Part shown: in pieces, positions 1 through 7,427 of the stretch
How the letters are laid out: each line of letters starts with the position of its first letter
Position numbering within the stretch: the stretch's first letter is position 1
Origin: an uncultured Clostridia bacterium
GTDB taxonomy: Bacteria; Bacillota; Clostridia; Oscillospirales; CAG-272
Reading direction: 5' to 3'
Assembly: GCA_944393415.1 (NCBI GenBank)
Contig: CALYAD010000018.1
Coordinates: forward strand, 1 to 37,019
DNA: 37,019 bases
Made by a program: the position numbers and the translations under genes
The notes under the pieces: model-generated
Databases searched by the model: none
What the model was told of the DNA's origin: nothing
The model's input: the letters and a program-made list of their open reading frames with translations, nothing else

Positions 1-158
1 GACTGGTATCCGTCATGGTAAGAGGCGACGTCGGAGCGGTCAAGGCGGCGACGGAAGCGGGAAGCGCGGCGGCGTCGAGACTTGGGGAGATAATCGCGGT
101 ACACGTTATTCCCCGTCCTCACGCGGACGTTGAGAAGATACTGCCTTCTCTGGACTGA
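1..158 (+). CDS. BMC-H microcompartment shell protein, 3' end only
   Basis: The reading frame is open from the window edge to TGA at 156-158 and gives about 51 residues. These include [16 protein letters not shown] and [17 protein letters not shown], the usual C-terminal half of a BMC-H (PduA/EutM/CcmK) hexamer subunit. The family forms hexagonal tiles of the microcompartment facets, with a central pore for small metabolites. The N-terminal half and start lie outside the window. It could in principle be the second domain of a BMC-T, but the ending IPRPHxxVEKILP is typical of BMC-H. It heads the visible part of the BMC operon, 220 bases before the pentamer gene. Confidence 0.88.
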   Translation, partial: LVSVMVRGDVGAVKAATEAGSAAASRLGEIIAVHVIPRPHADVEKILPSLD

Positions 159-187
159 AAAAAGCTTGACGTATGATTCTGAAATTT

Positions 188-229
188 CCGGGACGGTCTT
201 TTCCCGTAAGCGGTCAAGACCATCCCCGG
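188..229 (+). repeat. Intergenic stem-loop 1 in the BMC operon
   Basis: The left arm at 188-200 (CCGGGACGGTCTT) pairs with the right arm at 216-229 (AAGACCATCCCCGG), with one bulged base and one G-U pair. It lies 30 bases after the BMC-H stop. There is no T-run after it, so it is more likely an mRNA stability or processing element than a terminator. Confidence 0.55.
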
Positions 230-240
230 AAGCTCAGGCT

Positions 241-299
241 CTTTATATGTTCGCAACGCTTTTTGCGGTTTATGCGGAGAGCGTTGCGAGGATATAAAG
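241..299 (+). repeat. Long intergenic stem-loop 2 in the BMC operon
   Basis: The arms are 20 bases each, 241-260 (CTTTATATGTTCGCAACGCT) and 280-299 (AGCGTTGCGAGGATATAAAG). They are complementary at 18 of 20 positions around a 19-base loop. There is no T-run. It follows stem-loop 1 directly and precedes the BMC-P gene, so the whole spacer between a hexamer gene and a pentamer gene is structured. Differential mRNA stability, which would help set the large excess of hexamers over pentamers, is an inference. Confidence 0.65.
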
Positions 300-378
300 A
301 AACCGTATGCGCCGGATGTAAAAAACTTATATTTTCACATTTTTGTCCTGCGCGAAGCGAAAGAAAGGATACGTTGTT

Positions 379-651
379 ATGCTTATCGGAAAGATAATAG
401 GAAGCGTGGTATCGACCCGCAAAAACGAAAAACTTGTCGGAAGCAAATTCATGATAGTTGAAATGTCTGCGGGAACGGGAGTCACGAAAAGAATGGTGGC
501 GGTAGATAATGTTGGGGCTGGTATAGGAGAAACGGTGCTCGTCGCGACGGGAAGCGCGGCAAGGATAGGCTGCGGTCAGGAGGAAGCGCCGATAGACGCG
601 GCGATAGTCGGAATAATCGACAGCGATATAGATCTATCTTTATATGACTGA
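379..651 (+). CDS. BMC-P pentameric shell (vertex) protein, EutN/CcmL family
   Basis: The 90-residue protein starts MLIGKIIGSVVSTRKNEKL and continues with KFMIVEM, the standard EutN/CcmL N-terminus. The later GSAARIGCGQ and AIVGIIDSDID fit the same family. Pentamers cap the vertices of the microcompartment shell. The start at 379 has GAAAGG 10 bases upstream; an in-frame ATG at 343 would add an uncharacteristic basic tail and is rejected. The gene lies between the BMC-H and pduS-like genes, 46 bases before the latter. Confidence 0.93.
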   Translation: MLIGKIIGSVVSTRKNEKLVGSKFMIVEMSAGTGVTKRMVAVDNVGAGIGETVLVATGSAARIGCGQEEAPIDAAIVGIIDSDIDLSLYD

Positions 652-697
652 AGAATGTGTTTTGGGTTCTTGAAGAACGAAAGGATATGTCACAAAA

Positions 698-2032
698 ATG
701 TCAGAGAAAACAGAGCTTGATGGACTTAAAAAGCTTCTTAAGGAGAAAGGGATAGTCGGAGCCGGAGGCGCGGGCTTTCCCACGTATGCCAAGCTGTCTG
801 ATAAAGCGGATACCGTAATAATGAACTGCGCGGAATGCGAGCCGCTGCTGAAGCTCCACCGACAGGTGCTTGAAAAATATACAAAGGATATACTCTCGGC
901 GTTTGATCATGTGCTTGCGGCGGTGGGGGCGAAACATGGAATAATAGCCGTTAAAGAACATTATCTGAACGCGCTTGAGGCTCTTGAATATGAGCTTCCG
1001 GAGCATCCGGGACTCTCAGTATTCAGGCTTAAGCCGGTGTATCCCTCCGGAGATGAGCTGCTGCTGATAAAAGAGGTTACCGGGAGAACGGTGCAGCCGG
1101 GAGAGCTTCCGGTGTCCGTCGGTGTGATCGTATGCAATGTCGAGACGGTATATAACATTGGTCGGGCGTTATCCGGGGAGCCTGTTACTGACAAGTTTGT
1201 GACGGTAGCGGGCGAGGTCAAACACCCGTTTACGCTGAGAGTGCCGATAGGAACTGAAATAAACGAAATTATAACCGCCGCCGGCGGGGTAACGACCGAC
1301 TCTCCGTCTTATATATCGGGTGGTCCGATGATGGGACGTCTTATAAATCCGAGAGAGCCGGTGACAAAGACTACAAACGCGATAATAGTGCTGCCGTCAG
1401 ACCATCCGGTTGTAATGAACAAGAGGCGCAACCCGCAAATAAGTCTCAGGCGGGCAATGTCGGTGTGCTGTCAGTGCAGAAGCTGTACTGAGCTATGCTC
1501 AAGGCATGCGGCGGGATATCCGGTGGAACCGCATATGGTAATGAGGGTGCTCTCCAACGGCGGCAGGGGGGATATAACCGCGCTTGCGGGTTCGATGTTC
1601 TGCTCAGGGTGCGGGCTTTGCGAGGCTTATTCCTGTCCTCAGGACCTGTCGCCTCGCGCGCTGATAGATGAAATAAAAGCCGAGGCAAAGAGAAACGGCG
1701 TCAAGCCTCCGAAAGGCATGAAAACGGAGGAAGTGAAGGACGCGGACTTCAAGAAAGTCTCGGTTGACAGACTTACCTCCCGTCTCGCTCTTAAAAAATA
1801 CGATGTTGCGGCCCCGCTTTCGGACGGTCTGCTTCAGACCGGATCGGTGAGAATATTGCTGTCGCAGCATATCGGAGCGCCGGCTAAAGCCGCAGTAAAA
1901 ACGGGAGATTTTGTAAAGCGCGGAGATATCATTGCGTTATCCGATGAAAAAGAGCTCGGGGTTTGTATACACGCGTCAATTGACGGAGCGGTATCAGAGG
2001 TCGGGGATAAATATATAGTTATAAAAAAATGA
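698..2032 (+). CDS. pduS: PduS-like flavin/Fe-S oxidoreductase of the microcompartment (RnfC-like)
   Basis: The 444-residue protein matches PduS, an RnfC-related FMN and 4Fe-4S protein. The N-terminus has the glycine-rich GAGGAGFPTYAKL, followed by an NCAECEP segment and an SLBB-like middle region. There are two ferredoxin-type motifs: C257-xx-C260-xx-C263-xxx-C267 and C302-xx-C305-xx-C308-xxxx-C313-P. The C-terminal 70 residues look like a barrel-sandwich domain. In the Pdu system PduS reduces cobalamin using NADH and binds PduT. In B12-independent compartments its homologues are thought to move electrons or recycle NADH. The pduT-like gene follows 38 bases later, which supports a PduS-PduT pair. 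The start has GAAAGG 13 bases upstream. The ligand actually reduced here cannot be told from the window. Confidence 0.9.
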   Translation: MSEKTELDGLKKLLKEKGIVGAGGAGFPTYAKLSDKADTVIMNCAECEPLLKLHRQVLEKYTKDILSAFDHVLAAVGAKHGIIAVKEHYLNALEALEYELPEHPGLSVFRLKPVYPSGDELLLIKEVTGRTVQPGELPVSVGVIVCNVETVYNIGRALSGEPVTDKFVTVAGEVKHPFTLRVPIGTEINEIITAAGGVTTDSPSYISGGPMMGRLINPREPVTKTTNAIIVLPSDHPVVMNKRRNPQISLRRAMSVCCQCRSCTELCSRHAAGYPVEPHMVMRVLSNGGRGDITALAGSMFCSGCGLCEAYSCPQDLSPRALIDEIKAEAKRNGVKPPKGMKTEEVKDADFKKVSVDRLTSRLALKKYDVAAPLSDGLLQTGSVRILLSQHIGAPAKAAVKTGDFVKRGDIIALSDEKELGVCIHASIDGAVSEVGDKYIVIKK

Positions 2033-2070
2033 CAGCCGCATAAGAAAGGCGGAAAGGAACGGTCACGGAG

Positions 2071-2616
2071 ATGAAAAAGGCTCTCGGAATGATAGAATTC
2101 AAAACGGTCGCGTCGGGTATAACCGCGACTGACCTTATGCTTAAGACTGCGGAGATCGAGGTGGTTCAGGCGGGACCTGTGTGCCCGGGGAAATATCTCG
2201 CGACCGTATCCGGAGATATCAGCGCGGTCAGGGCTGCGATCGAGGCGGCGGAAAATTACGCGCCTCAGATGCTTATCGATAAATTTCTGCTTGGCAATCC
2301 GCATGAGACGGTGCAGCCAGCTATCTGCGGTGCGCTGGAGGTGCATAAAAAAGGCGCGCTCGGTATAATCGAGACCTTCACCGCCGCGTCAGCCGTGGTA
2401 GCGGCTGACACCGCCGCTAAGACCGCGATTGTGGAGCTGATCGAGATAAGACTGGCGAAAGGAATGTGCGGTAAATCTTATGTACTGCTGACCGGAAGCG
2501 TTTCGGCGGTAACCGCGGCGATTGATAAGGCAAAGCAGGGGGTTGAGGACGGTCTGCTTCTCGACACATCGGTAATCGCCGGACCTGACGCCGGACTATG
2601 GAGCAGTATACTTTAA
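2071..2616 (+). CDS. pduT: BMC-T trimeric shell protein, PduT type, with Fe-S cysteine
   Basis: The 181-residue protein holds two tandem BMC domains, about residues 3-90 and 94-178. It starts ALGMIEFKTVASGITATD and the second domain starts ALGIIETFTAAS. The segment VCPGKY puts a cysteine at residue 38, the same number as the Cys38 that binds a 4Fe-4S cluster at the trimer pore of Salmonella PduT. PduT is thought to pass electrons across the shell to or from PduS, whose homologue is encoded just upstream. The start has a tandem RBS (two GAAAGG copies, the nearer 13 bases from ATG) and a GGTCA 5 bases before ATG. Identification as a BMC-T is firm; Fe-S binding is inferred from the conserved residue. 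Confidence 0.92.
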   Translation: MKKALGMIEFKTVASGITATDLMLKTAEIEVVQAGPVCPGKYLATVSGDISAVRAAIEAAENYAPQMLIDKFLLGNPHETVQPAICGALEVHKKGALGIIETFTAASAVVAADTAAKTAIVELIEIRLAKGMCGKSYVLLTGSVSAVTAAIDKAKQGVEDGLLLDTSVIAGPDAGLWSSIL

Positions 2617-2643
2617 AAAAACAGAAAGACGGGGATATTATGA

Positions 2644-3399
2644 ATGCTGGCTATCGAGCGCAGAAGAGAGATACTTGCGCGCATAGACGCGGAAGGAAAG
2701 GTGCTGGTTTCAGAGCTTGCAAAGGAGTTTTCCGTTACTGAGGAGACAATACGCAGGGATCTTGAAAGACTGGATAAAGAAGGACTTGCCTCAAAGACAT
2801 ACGGCGGAGCGGTTTCAAATCAGTTTACCGCCGATCTCCCTTATAAGGTGAGGATCGGGGTGAACGTAGAGGAAAAGCAGAGACTCTCGGAAAAGACGGC
2901 TGCTCTTATCCGTGACGGTGAGCGTATTATGCTTGACGCAAGCTCAACCGCTATCTACATCGTAAAAAAGCTTAAGGCAAAAAAGGATCTCACGGTTATA
3001 ACCAATTCGGTGGAAATACTGCTGGAGCTCGCTGATAAGCCGGATTGGACGGTGCTTTCTACCGGAGGAAGGCTCAAAGAAGGGGCGCTTTCGCTTACCG
3101 GTTCATCAGCAGAAAAGATGATCGGAGCTTACCATGTGGACACGGCTATATGCTCCTGTAAAGGAGTGGACGCGGAGTTCGGGGTTACGGATTCAAATGA
3201 GGGCGACAGTCTTATAAAGCAGGCGATGTTTGCCGCGGCGGATCGGAGGATACTTGCTGCGGATAACGGTAAGCTGAATAAAAAGGCGTTTGTAAGGGTA
3301 TGCGGACTTGCGGACGTGGACGTGCTTGTGACCGATTCCGCTCCGGATGAGAAATGGGAGGAAAAATGCCGGGGACTCGGTGTGGAAATAGTATACTGA
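2644..3399 (+). CDS. DeoR-family transcriptional regulator
   Basis: This 251-residue protein has the DeoR/GlpR layout. An N-terminal winged helix (ERRREILARIDAEGKVLVSE through EETIRRDLERLDKEGLASKT) is followed by a DeoRC sugar-phosphate sensor domain with LDASSTA, VITNSVEI, STGGRLK and DSNEGDSLIKQAM. Members usually repress sugar-catabolic operons and are released by a phosphorylated sugar. Lying inside the BMC operon, it probably controls that operon; DeoR regulators are known in BMC loci that process fucose, rhamnose or other sugar phosphates. Start 2644 follows GAAAGACGGGG; an overlapping out-of-frame ATG at 2640 is not used. Confidence 0.9.
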   Translation: MLAIERRREILARIDAEGKVLVSELAKEFSVTEETIRRDLERLDKEGLASKTYGGAVSNQFTADLPYKVRIGVNVEEKQRLSEKTAALIRDGERIMLDASSTAIYIVKKLKAKKDLTVITNSVEILLELADKPDWTVLSTGGRLKEGALSLTGSSAEKMIGAYHVDTAICSCKGVDAEFGVTDSNEGDSLIKQAMFAAADRRILAADNGKLNKKAFVRVCGLADVDVLVTDSAPDEKWEEKCRGLGVEIVY

Positions 3400-3406
3400 A
3401 AAAGAG

Positions 3407-3463
3407 AACGGCAGTGGAGATGCCTGTTATCTGTTGATCCGGGGCTCGTTCGGTACTGCTGTT
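3407..3463 (+). repeat. Stem-loop in the deoR-ackA spacer
   Basis: AACGGCAGT (3407-3415) can pair with ACTGCTGTT (3455-3463) with one G-U pair, around a 39-base loop. It fills most of the 112-base gap between the regulator and ackA. There is no T-run, so it is not a typical terminator. The long loop makes it less certain than the stems at 188-299. Confidence 0.35.
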
Positions 3464-3511
3464 AAATATCAGGTAAAAACTCAATACCATAGAAGGGAAT
3501 GGATATAATAT

Positions 3512-4708
3512 ATGAAAATACTTGTACTCAATGCGGGAAGCTCCTCACTGAAATACCAGCTTTTCAATATGGAGGCCGGCACGGTGTTAGCGAAAGGCAC
3601 CTGCGAGCGAATAGGAGCTGGAGGAACGATAACACATAAAAAATCAGGGGATGAGCCGTTTTTTGAGGAGATAGATCTGCCGACGCACGCCGTCGCACTG
3701 GAAAGAGTGCTTGAGCTGCTGGATTCTCCGGAGCACGGCGTTATATCGGATATCGGCGATATAGACGCTGTAGGACACCGCGTCGCTCACGGGGGCGAAA
3801 AATGCAGGGAATCTACGAAAATAACCGAGAGCGTAATAAAATATCTTGAATCTATAGTTCCGATAAATCCTCTGCACGGTCCTCCGGCGATAGCCGGCAT
3901 AAAGGCGTGCACAGAGCAGATACCCGGTACGCCTCAGGTAGCCGTTTTTGATACCTCATTTTACTCGGATATAGAGGATTTTCGTTATATTTATCCTATA
4001 CCTTATGAATTCTATGAAAAGGACGGAATCCGTCGTTACGGATTTCACGGCACCTCGCACAGATATGTAAGCAGAGTGCTTGCCGATCGGCTCGGCAGAC
4101 CTTTAGAGGAGCTGAGAATAATAACCTGTCATCTCGGAAACGGCTCGTCGATCACGGCTGTTGAAAACGGAAAGGCGATTGACACCTCAATGGGCTTTAC
4201 GCCTCAGGAGGGAATTATAATGGGAACGCGTTCCGGAAGCATCGATCCTACCGTCGTTACATATCTGATGAAGCTCAAGGGTTATACTCCGGAGCAGATG
4301 GAGGATATACTTAATAAAAAGAGCGGGCTGTTAGGCGTTTCGGGAATTTCGAATGATTGCCGAAACCTGACGGAGGCTGCGGAAAAGGGCGATAAAAGAG
4401 CCGGGCTTGCGTTAAATATAATGACTAACGGAATTAAGCGTTATATCGGCGCGTATACGGCGGAGATGAACGGTCTGGATGCGTTGGTTTTTACCGCGGG
4501 AATAGGAGAAAATCAGTATAATATTCGGCGCGAGGTGTGCAGTAATATGAGCTGGCTCGGAATAGAGATAGATGAGGATAAAAACGAGAACTTCAAGCGC
4601 GGTGTACCGTTCGACATCAGTGCGGAGGGCGCTAAGGTAAGGACATGGATAATACCGACGGACGAGGAATACATGATAGCGCTCGATACAAAGAGACTGG
4701 CGTTCTGA
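3512..4708 (+). CDS. ackA: Acetate kinase
   Basis: This is a full-length acetate/propionate kinase of 398 residues. It starts MKILVLNAGSSSLKYQLF and carries GHRVAHGGEKC, FDTSFY, GFHGTSHRYV, CHLGNGSS, GTRSGSIDPT and FTAGIGENQ, the signature and nucleotide-binding blocks of the ASKHA family. It makes ATP from acyl-phosphate and ADP. Placed between shell genes and the aldehyde dehydrogenase/PduL pair, it would take the acyl-phosphate from PduL, giving acetate or propionate plus ATP. The RBS is AGAAGGG 14 bases before ATG. No encapsulation helix is apparent, so it may act outside the shell. Confidence 0.97.
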   Translation: MKILVLNAGSSSLKYQLFNMEAGTVLAKGTCERIGAGGTITHKKSGDEPFFEEIDLPTHAVALERVLELLDSPEHGVISDIGDIDAVGHRVAHGGEKCRESTKITESVIKYLESIVPINPLHGPPAIAGIKACTEQIPGTPQVAVFDTSFYSDIEDFRYIYPIPYEFYEKDGIRRYGFHGTSHRYVSRVLADRLGRPLEELRIITCHLGNGSSITAVENGKAIDTSMGFTPQEGIIMGTRSGSIDPTVVTYLMKLKGYTPEQMEDILNKKSGLLGVSGISNDCRNLTEAAEKGDKRAGLALNIMTNGIKRYIGAYTAEMNGLDALVFTAGIGENQYNIRREVCSNMSWLGIEIDEDKNENFKRGVPFDISAEGAKVRTWIIPTDEEYMIALDTKRLAF

Positions 4709-4734
4709 AGAATACGGAAAGGCAGGGAAAAAGC

Positions 4735-6180
4735 ATGGCACAAAACATTCCCGTAGCGGAGATAAGAAGGATTATTGAAAACATTATAAAGGGGATGGAC
4801 GTCGGCAGAACACCGGACTACACCCCGCAGGAATACAAGGGCAGAAAGCTGATCGGTATTTTTTCCGATATGAACGAGGCGATTGACGCGGCGGAAAAGG
4901 GATACAGGGCGGTAAGAGACATGACGGTGGAGCAAAGGGAAAAAATCATTTCCGAGATACGCCGTCTTATACTTGCCGAAGCGGATAATATGGCAGAGTT
5001 AGGTGTATTTGAGACCGGGATGGGAAAGGTGGAGCATAAGCGTTTAAAGCATATACTCGTCGCTGAAAAGACCCCGGGGACGGAGGACATAACTTCGGTG
5101 GCGAAAACCGGGGACAATGGTCTGACGCTGATTGAAATGGCACCGTTCGGAGTGGTTGGGGCTATAACCCCGAGCACGAATCCTTCCGAGACGGTACTTT
5201 GCAATTCTATAGGTATGATCGCGGCGGGCAACGGAGTGGTATTCAATCCCCATCCCAACGCTATCTGTACCTCAAATTATGCGGTCGACCTTGTCAACAG
5301 AGCGTCCGCGGCGGCGGGAGGCCCCGAAGTGCTTGTTTGCTCGATGGTGAAGCCTACAATGGAAAGCGCGGCGATAATGCAGTCGCATCCTAAAATAAAG
5401 CTGCTTGTATGCACAGGCGGTCCGGGAGTGGTAAAGGCGGTGCTTTCCTCGGGAAAGAAGGCTATCGGAGCCGGAGCGGGCAATCCTCCTGTAATAGTGG
5501 ACGATACCGCCGACATACGAAAAGCCGGCAAGGATATAATAGACGGCTGTACTTTCGACAACAATCTTCCGTGCATAGCCGAAAAAGAGGTATTTGCGTT
5601 CAGAAGCATCGCGGATGAGCTTATAAGTGAAATGCAGAGAAACGGGGCGTATCTGATTACAAGAGAGCAGGCGGAGCGGCTCATTCCGGTCGTCCTGAAG
5701 GAAAAGACCGATAAGAGCGGCAAAACCGTAAAAACGGTCAGTCGGGACTGCGTCGGAAGAGACGCGGACGTTTTGCTTTCGAAGATCGGTATAAATGTCG
5801 GTAAAGAAATAAGATGTATAATTTGCGAAACGGAATTTGAACATGATTTTGTCCAGCATGAGCTTATGATGCCGATACTTCCTATAGTGAGAGTCGATAA
5901 CATTGAGGAAGCTATAGATCTTGCGGTCAAGGCGGAGCACGGAAACAGGCATACCGCGCATATGCATTCCAAAAACATAGACAATCTCTCGGCGTTTGCG
6001 CGTGCGGTGGAGACTACTATTTTCGTTAAAAACGCGCCGTCATATGCCGGAATAGGCTTCGGCGGGGAGGGTCATACAACGTTTACAATTGCCGGGCCTA
6101 CCGGAGAGGGTATCACCTCGGCGAAAAGCTTTACCAGACAGAGAAGATGCGTAATGGCGGACAGCTTCAGAATTATATAA
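4735..6180 (+). CDS. CoA-acylating aldehyde dehydrogenase of the microcompartment (PduP/EutE-like)
   Basis: The 481-residue protein has PduP/EutE family features: FGVVGAITPSTNPSETV, an NPHPNA segment, KLLVCTGGPGVVKAVLSSG, GAGAGNPPVIVD and the catalytic cysteine C280 in NNLPCIAEKE. It oxidises an aldehyde to acyl-CoA with NAD+ and CoA. Residues 7-20 (VAEIRRIIENIIKG) form an amphipathic helix typical of a BMC encapsulation peptide, set off from the core by a linker. The start at 4735 has GGAAAGG 12 bases upstream and a canonical targeting helix; the longer in-frame ORF from 4645 would overlap ackA and is rejected. Substrate chain length cannot be read from sequence alone. Confidence 0.94.
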   Translation: MAQNIPVAEIRRIIENIIKGMDVGRTPDYTPQEYKGRKLIGIFSDMNEAIDAAEKGYRAVRDMTVEQREKIISEIRRLILAEADNMAELGVFETGMGKVEHKRLKHILVAEKTPGTEDITSVAKTGDNGLTLIEMAPFGVVGAITPSTNPSETVLCNSIGMIAAGNGVVFNPHPNAICTSNYAVDLVNRASAAAGGPEVLVCSMVKPTMESAAIMQSHPKIKLLVCTGGPGVVKAVLSSGKKAIGAGAGNPPVIVDDTADIRKAGKDIIDGCTFDNNLPCIAEKEVFAFRSIADELISEMQRNGAYLITREQAERLIPVVLKEKTDKSGKTVKTVSRDCVGRDADVLLSKIGINVGKEIRCIICETEFEHDFVQHELMMPILPIVRVDNIEEAIDLAVKAEHGNRHTAHMHSKNIDNLSAFARAVETTIFVKNAPSYAGIGFGGEGHTTFTIAGPTGEGITSAKSFTRQRRCVMADSFRII

Positions 6181-6209
6181 AATATGGTTATATGGGAAGG
6201 TCAGACGAT

Positions 6210-6854
6210 ATGAAATACAGCGAGGCGGAGATCAGAGAGCTGGTGGAGAAGGTCATAAGCAGCGTAAGCGTCACGGACGGCGGGATCCCCGTCGGAGTGT
6301 CAAACAGGCATATACACCTTACCCGCGAGCATGTGGATATACTTTTCGGAAGTGGCTACGAGCTTACAAAATTAAAGGACCTTTCACAGCCGGGACAGTT
6401 TGCCTGCAAGGAGCAGCTTACCATTGTAGGTCCGTCGATGAGGGCTATAGAGGGAGTAAGAGTACTTGGTCCGGAGAGGAAGCGTTCTCAGGTAGAGATA
6501 TCGAGAACGGACAGTTTTTTGCTGAAGCTCAAGCCTCCGGTAAGGGAATCGGGAGATCTGAACGGTTCTGCGCCTGTAACGATCATAGGCCCGAAGGGAA
6601 TAGTATCCCTTAAGGAGGGGTGCATAATAGCGAACCGCCATATTCACATGAGTACGGAGGAAGCTCGGCGATTTGGTGTGAGCGACGGAGACATTGTGGA
6701 CGTGGAGCTTTACGGAGAGAGAAGGAGTCTGTTTTATGATGTCAGCATAAGAGTGAGCGACAGCTTCCGGCTTGAGATGCACATTGACACGGACGACGCT
6801 AACGCCGCCGGGGTGGGCAACGGCTTTATGGCCAAAATGATAAAGCAAAAGTAA
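6210..6854 (+). CDS. pduL: Phosphate propanoyltransferase/phosphotransacylase PduL
   Basis: The 214-residue protein has the two half-barrels of PduL. SNRHIHLTREHVDILFG includes H34 and H36, and a second ANRHIHMSTEEARRFG includes H144 and H146; these histidine pairs bind zinc in the family. QPGQFACKEQ and SQVEISRTDSF are also typical. It converts acyl-CoA plus phosphate to acyl-phosphate, recycling CoA inside the shell and feeding AckA. The N-terminal YSEAEIRELVEKVISSV is a likely encapsulation peptide and resembles that of the aldehyde dehydrogenase. The start at 6210 has GGAAGG 9 bases upstream; an in-frame ATG at 6147 overlaps the preceding gene and is not used. It is the last gene before the terminator. 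Confidence 0.95.
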   Translation: MKYSEAEIRELVEKVISSVSVTDGGIPVGVSNRHIHLTREHVDILFGSGYELTKLKDLSQPGQFACKEQLTIVGPSMRAIEGVRVLGPERKRSQVEISRTDSFLLKLKPPVRESGDLNGSAPVTIIGPKGIVSLKEGCIIANRHIHMSTEEARRFGVSDGDIVDVELYGERRSLFYDVSIRVSDSFRLEMHIDTDDANAAGVGNGFMAKMIKQK

Positions 6855-6858
6855 AAAG

Positions 6859-6898
6859 AACCGCTGAACAATCTTGTTTGTTTGTTCAGCGGTTTTTT
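6859..6898. terminator. Rho-independent terminator ending the BMC operon
   Basis: A perfect 13-bp stem is formed by AACCGCTGAACAA (6859-6871) and TTGTTCAGCGGTT (6882-6894), with a 10-base loop and TTTTTT on the plus strand. A-rich sequence on the left flank lets it also serve the convergent gene ending at 6920. Confidence 0.92.
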
Positions 6899-6919
6899 GC
6901 ATTTTAACAAAAGTTTGGC

Positions 6920-7120
6920 TTATTTCTTCAACTCGAAGGAGGAGCAGTCGGTACACTGAACAACAGTGGGATTTACCTCATGGGATACTACCTCTATCTT
7001 GGAAAGAGAGCAGTAGTTCTCGCTTCCGCAGTGATGAGCGCACTGAGTCACAGTGCATCCGATCGACTTGTTGGCGTTGCAGCTGCTGCCGGTTTTGCAG
7101 CCGTTCTGGAATTCGTTCAT
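6920..7120 (-). CDS. DUF1540 small cysteine-rich protein
   Basis: The 66-residue product has the DUF1540 pattern: CTVTQCAHH, then GSENYCSLSKIEV and a final QCTDCSSFEL. There are nine cysteines in all, suggesting metal binding; the function of DUF1540 is unknown. The domain is common in Clostridia and other spore formers. The start at 7120 is chosen because AGAAAGG lies 14 bases upstream, with GGTC inside the spacer as at other genes here; the longer in-frame start at 7171 lacks this. A TATAAT at 7210-7215 on the minus strand could be its -10 element, but no good -35 is visible. It converges on the pduL terminator. Confidence 0.8.
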   Translation of the reverse strand: MNEFQNGCKTGSSCNANKSIGCTVTQCAHHCGSENYCSLSKIEVVSHEVNPTVVQCTDCSSFELKK

Positions 7121-7289
7121 TACAAAAGACCGTGCCTTTCTGATTTTTTGCTTTCCCTGATCTCGATTCATATTGGGAACGCAAATGATATTGTTTTCAA
7201 AACGGTCCGATTATATGCGTAATTTTATTTTTTTCATAAAATAACAGAAATGCGATTGTGAAATTTTCAGTGATAAGATAAGATTTTAC

Positions 7290-7318
7290 TTGACAAATTT
7301 GAATATTTTTGATATAGT
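7290..7318 (+). promoter_or_regulatory. Sigma-A-type promoter for the isomerase/rhamnosidase region
   Basis: TTGACA (7290-7295), a 17-base spacer and TATAGT (7313-7318). Apart from this, the 307-base gap 7121-7427 holds the divergent -10 candidate at 7210-7215, a small palindrome TGAAATTTTCA at 7259-7269, and the leader hairpin at 7372-7396. Confidence 0.8.
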
Positions 7319-7371
7319 AATAGCATAAGGGTATAAGCCCGAAAATAAACTTATAAGGCATAATTCCAAAT

Positions 7372-7396
7372 GGGATCATCGGTTGAGCATGATCCC
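7372..7396 (+). promoter_or_regulatory. Leader hairpin next to a tandem ribosome-binding site
   Basis: GGGATCAT (7372-7379) pairs perfectly with ATGATCCC (7389-7396) around a 9-base loop. It abuts a first GAAAGG (7397-7402). A second GAAAGG (7409-7414) lies 13 bases before ATG 7428, with GGTCA 5 bases before ATG. It could tune translation or stabilise the 5' end; there is no T-run. Confidence 0.5.
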
Positions 7397-7427
7397 GAAA
7401 GGAAGCCGGAAAGGTGCGGTCAAAAAC

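Noticed and set aside
173..397. Plus-strand frame over the BMC-H/BMC-P spacer
   Set aside because: Its codons run through both stem-loops and into the BMC-P start; no SD and no recognisable protein.
1834..2346. 170-codon minus-strand frame opposite pduS and pduT
   Set aside because: Opposite two well-supported genes, no SD and no family resemblance.
4818..5258. Long minus-strand open frames opposite the aldehyde dehydrogenase gene (also 5272-5984)
   Set aside because: They lie wholly opposite a conserved enzyme gene, lack an SD and read as Ser/Arg-rich non-protein sequence, an effect of codon bias.
6978..7222. Frames in both directions over the DUF1540 gene
   Set aside because: Only the minus-strand frame with the cysteine pattern and a typical RBS is credible.
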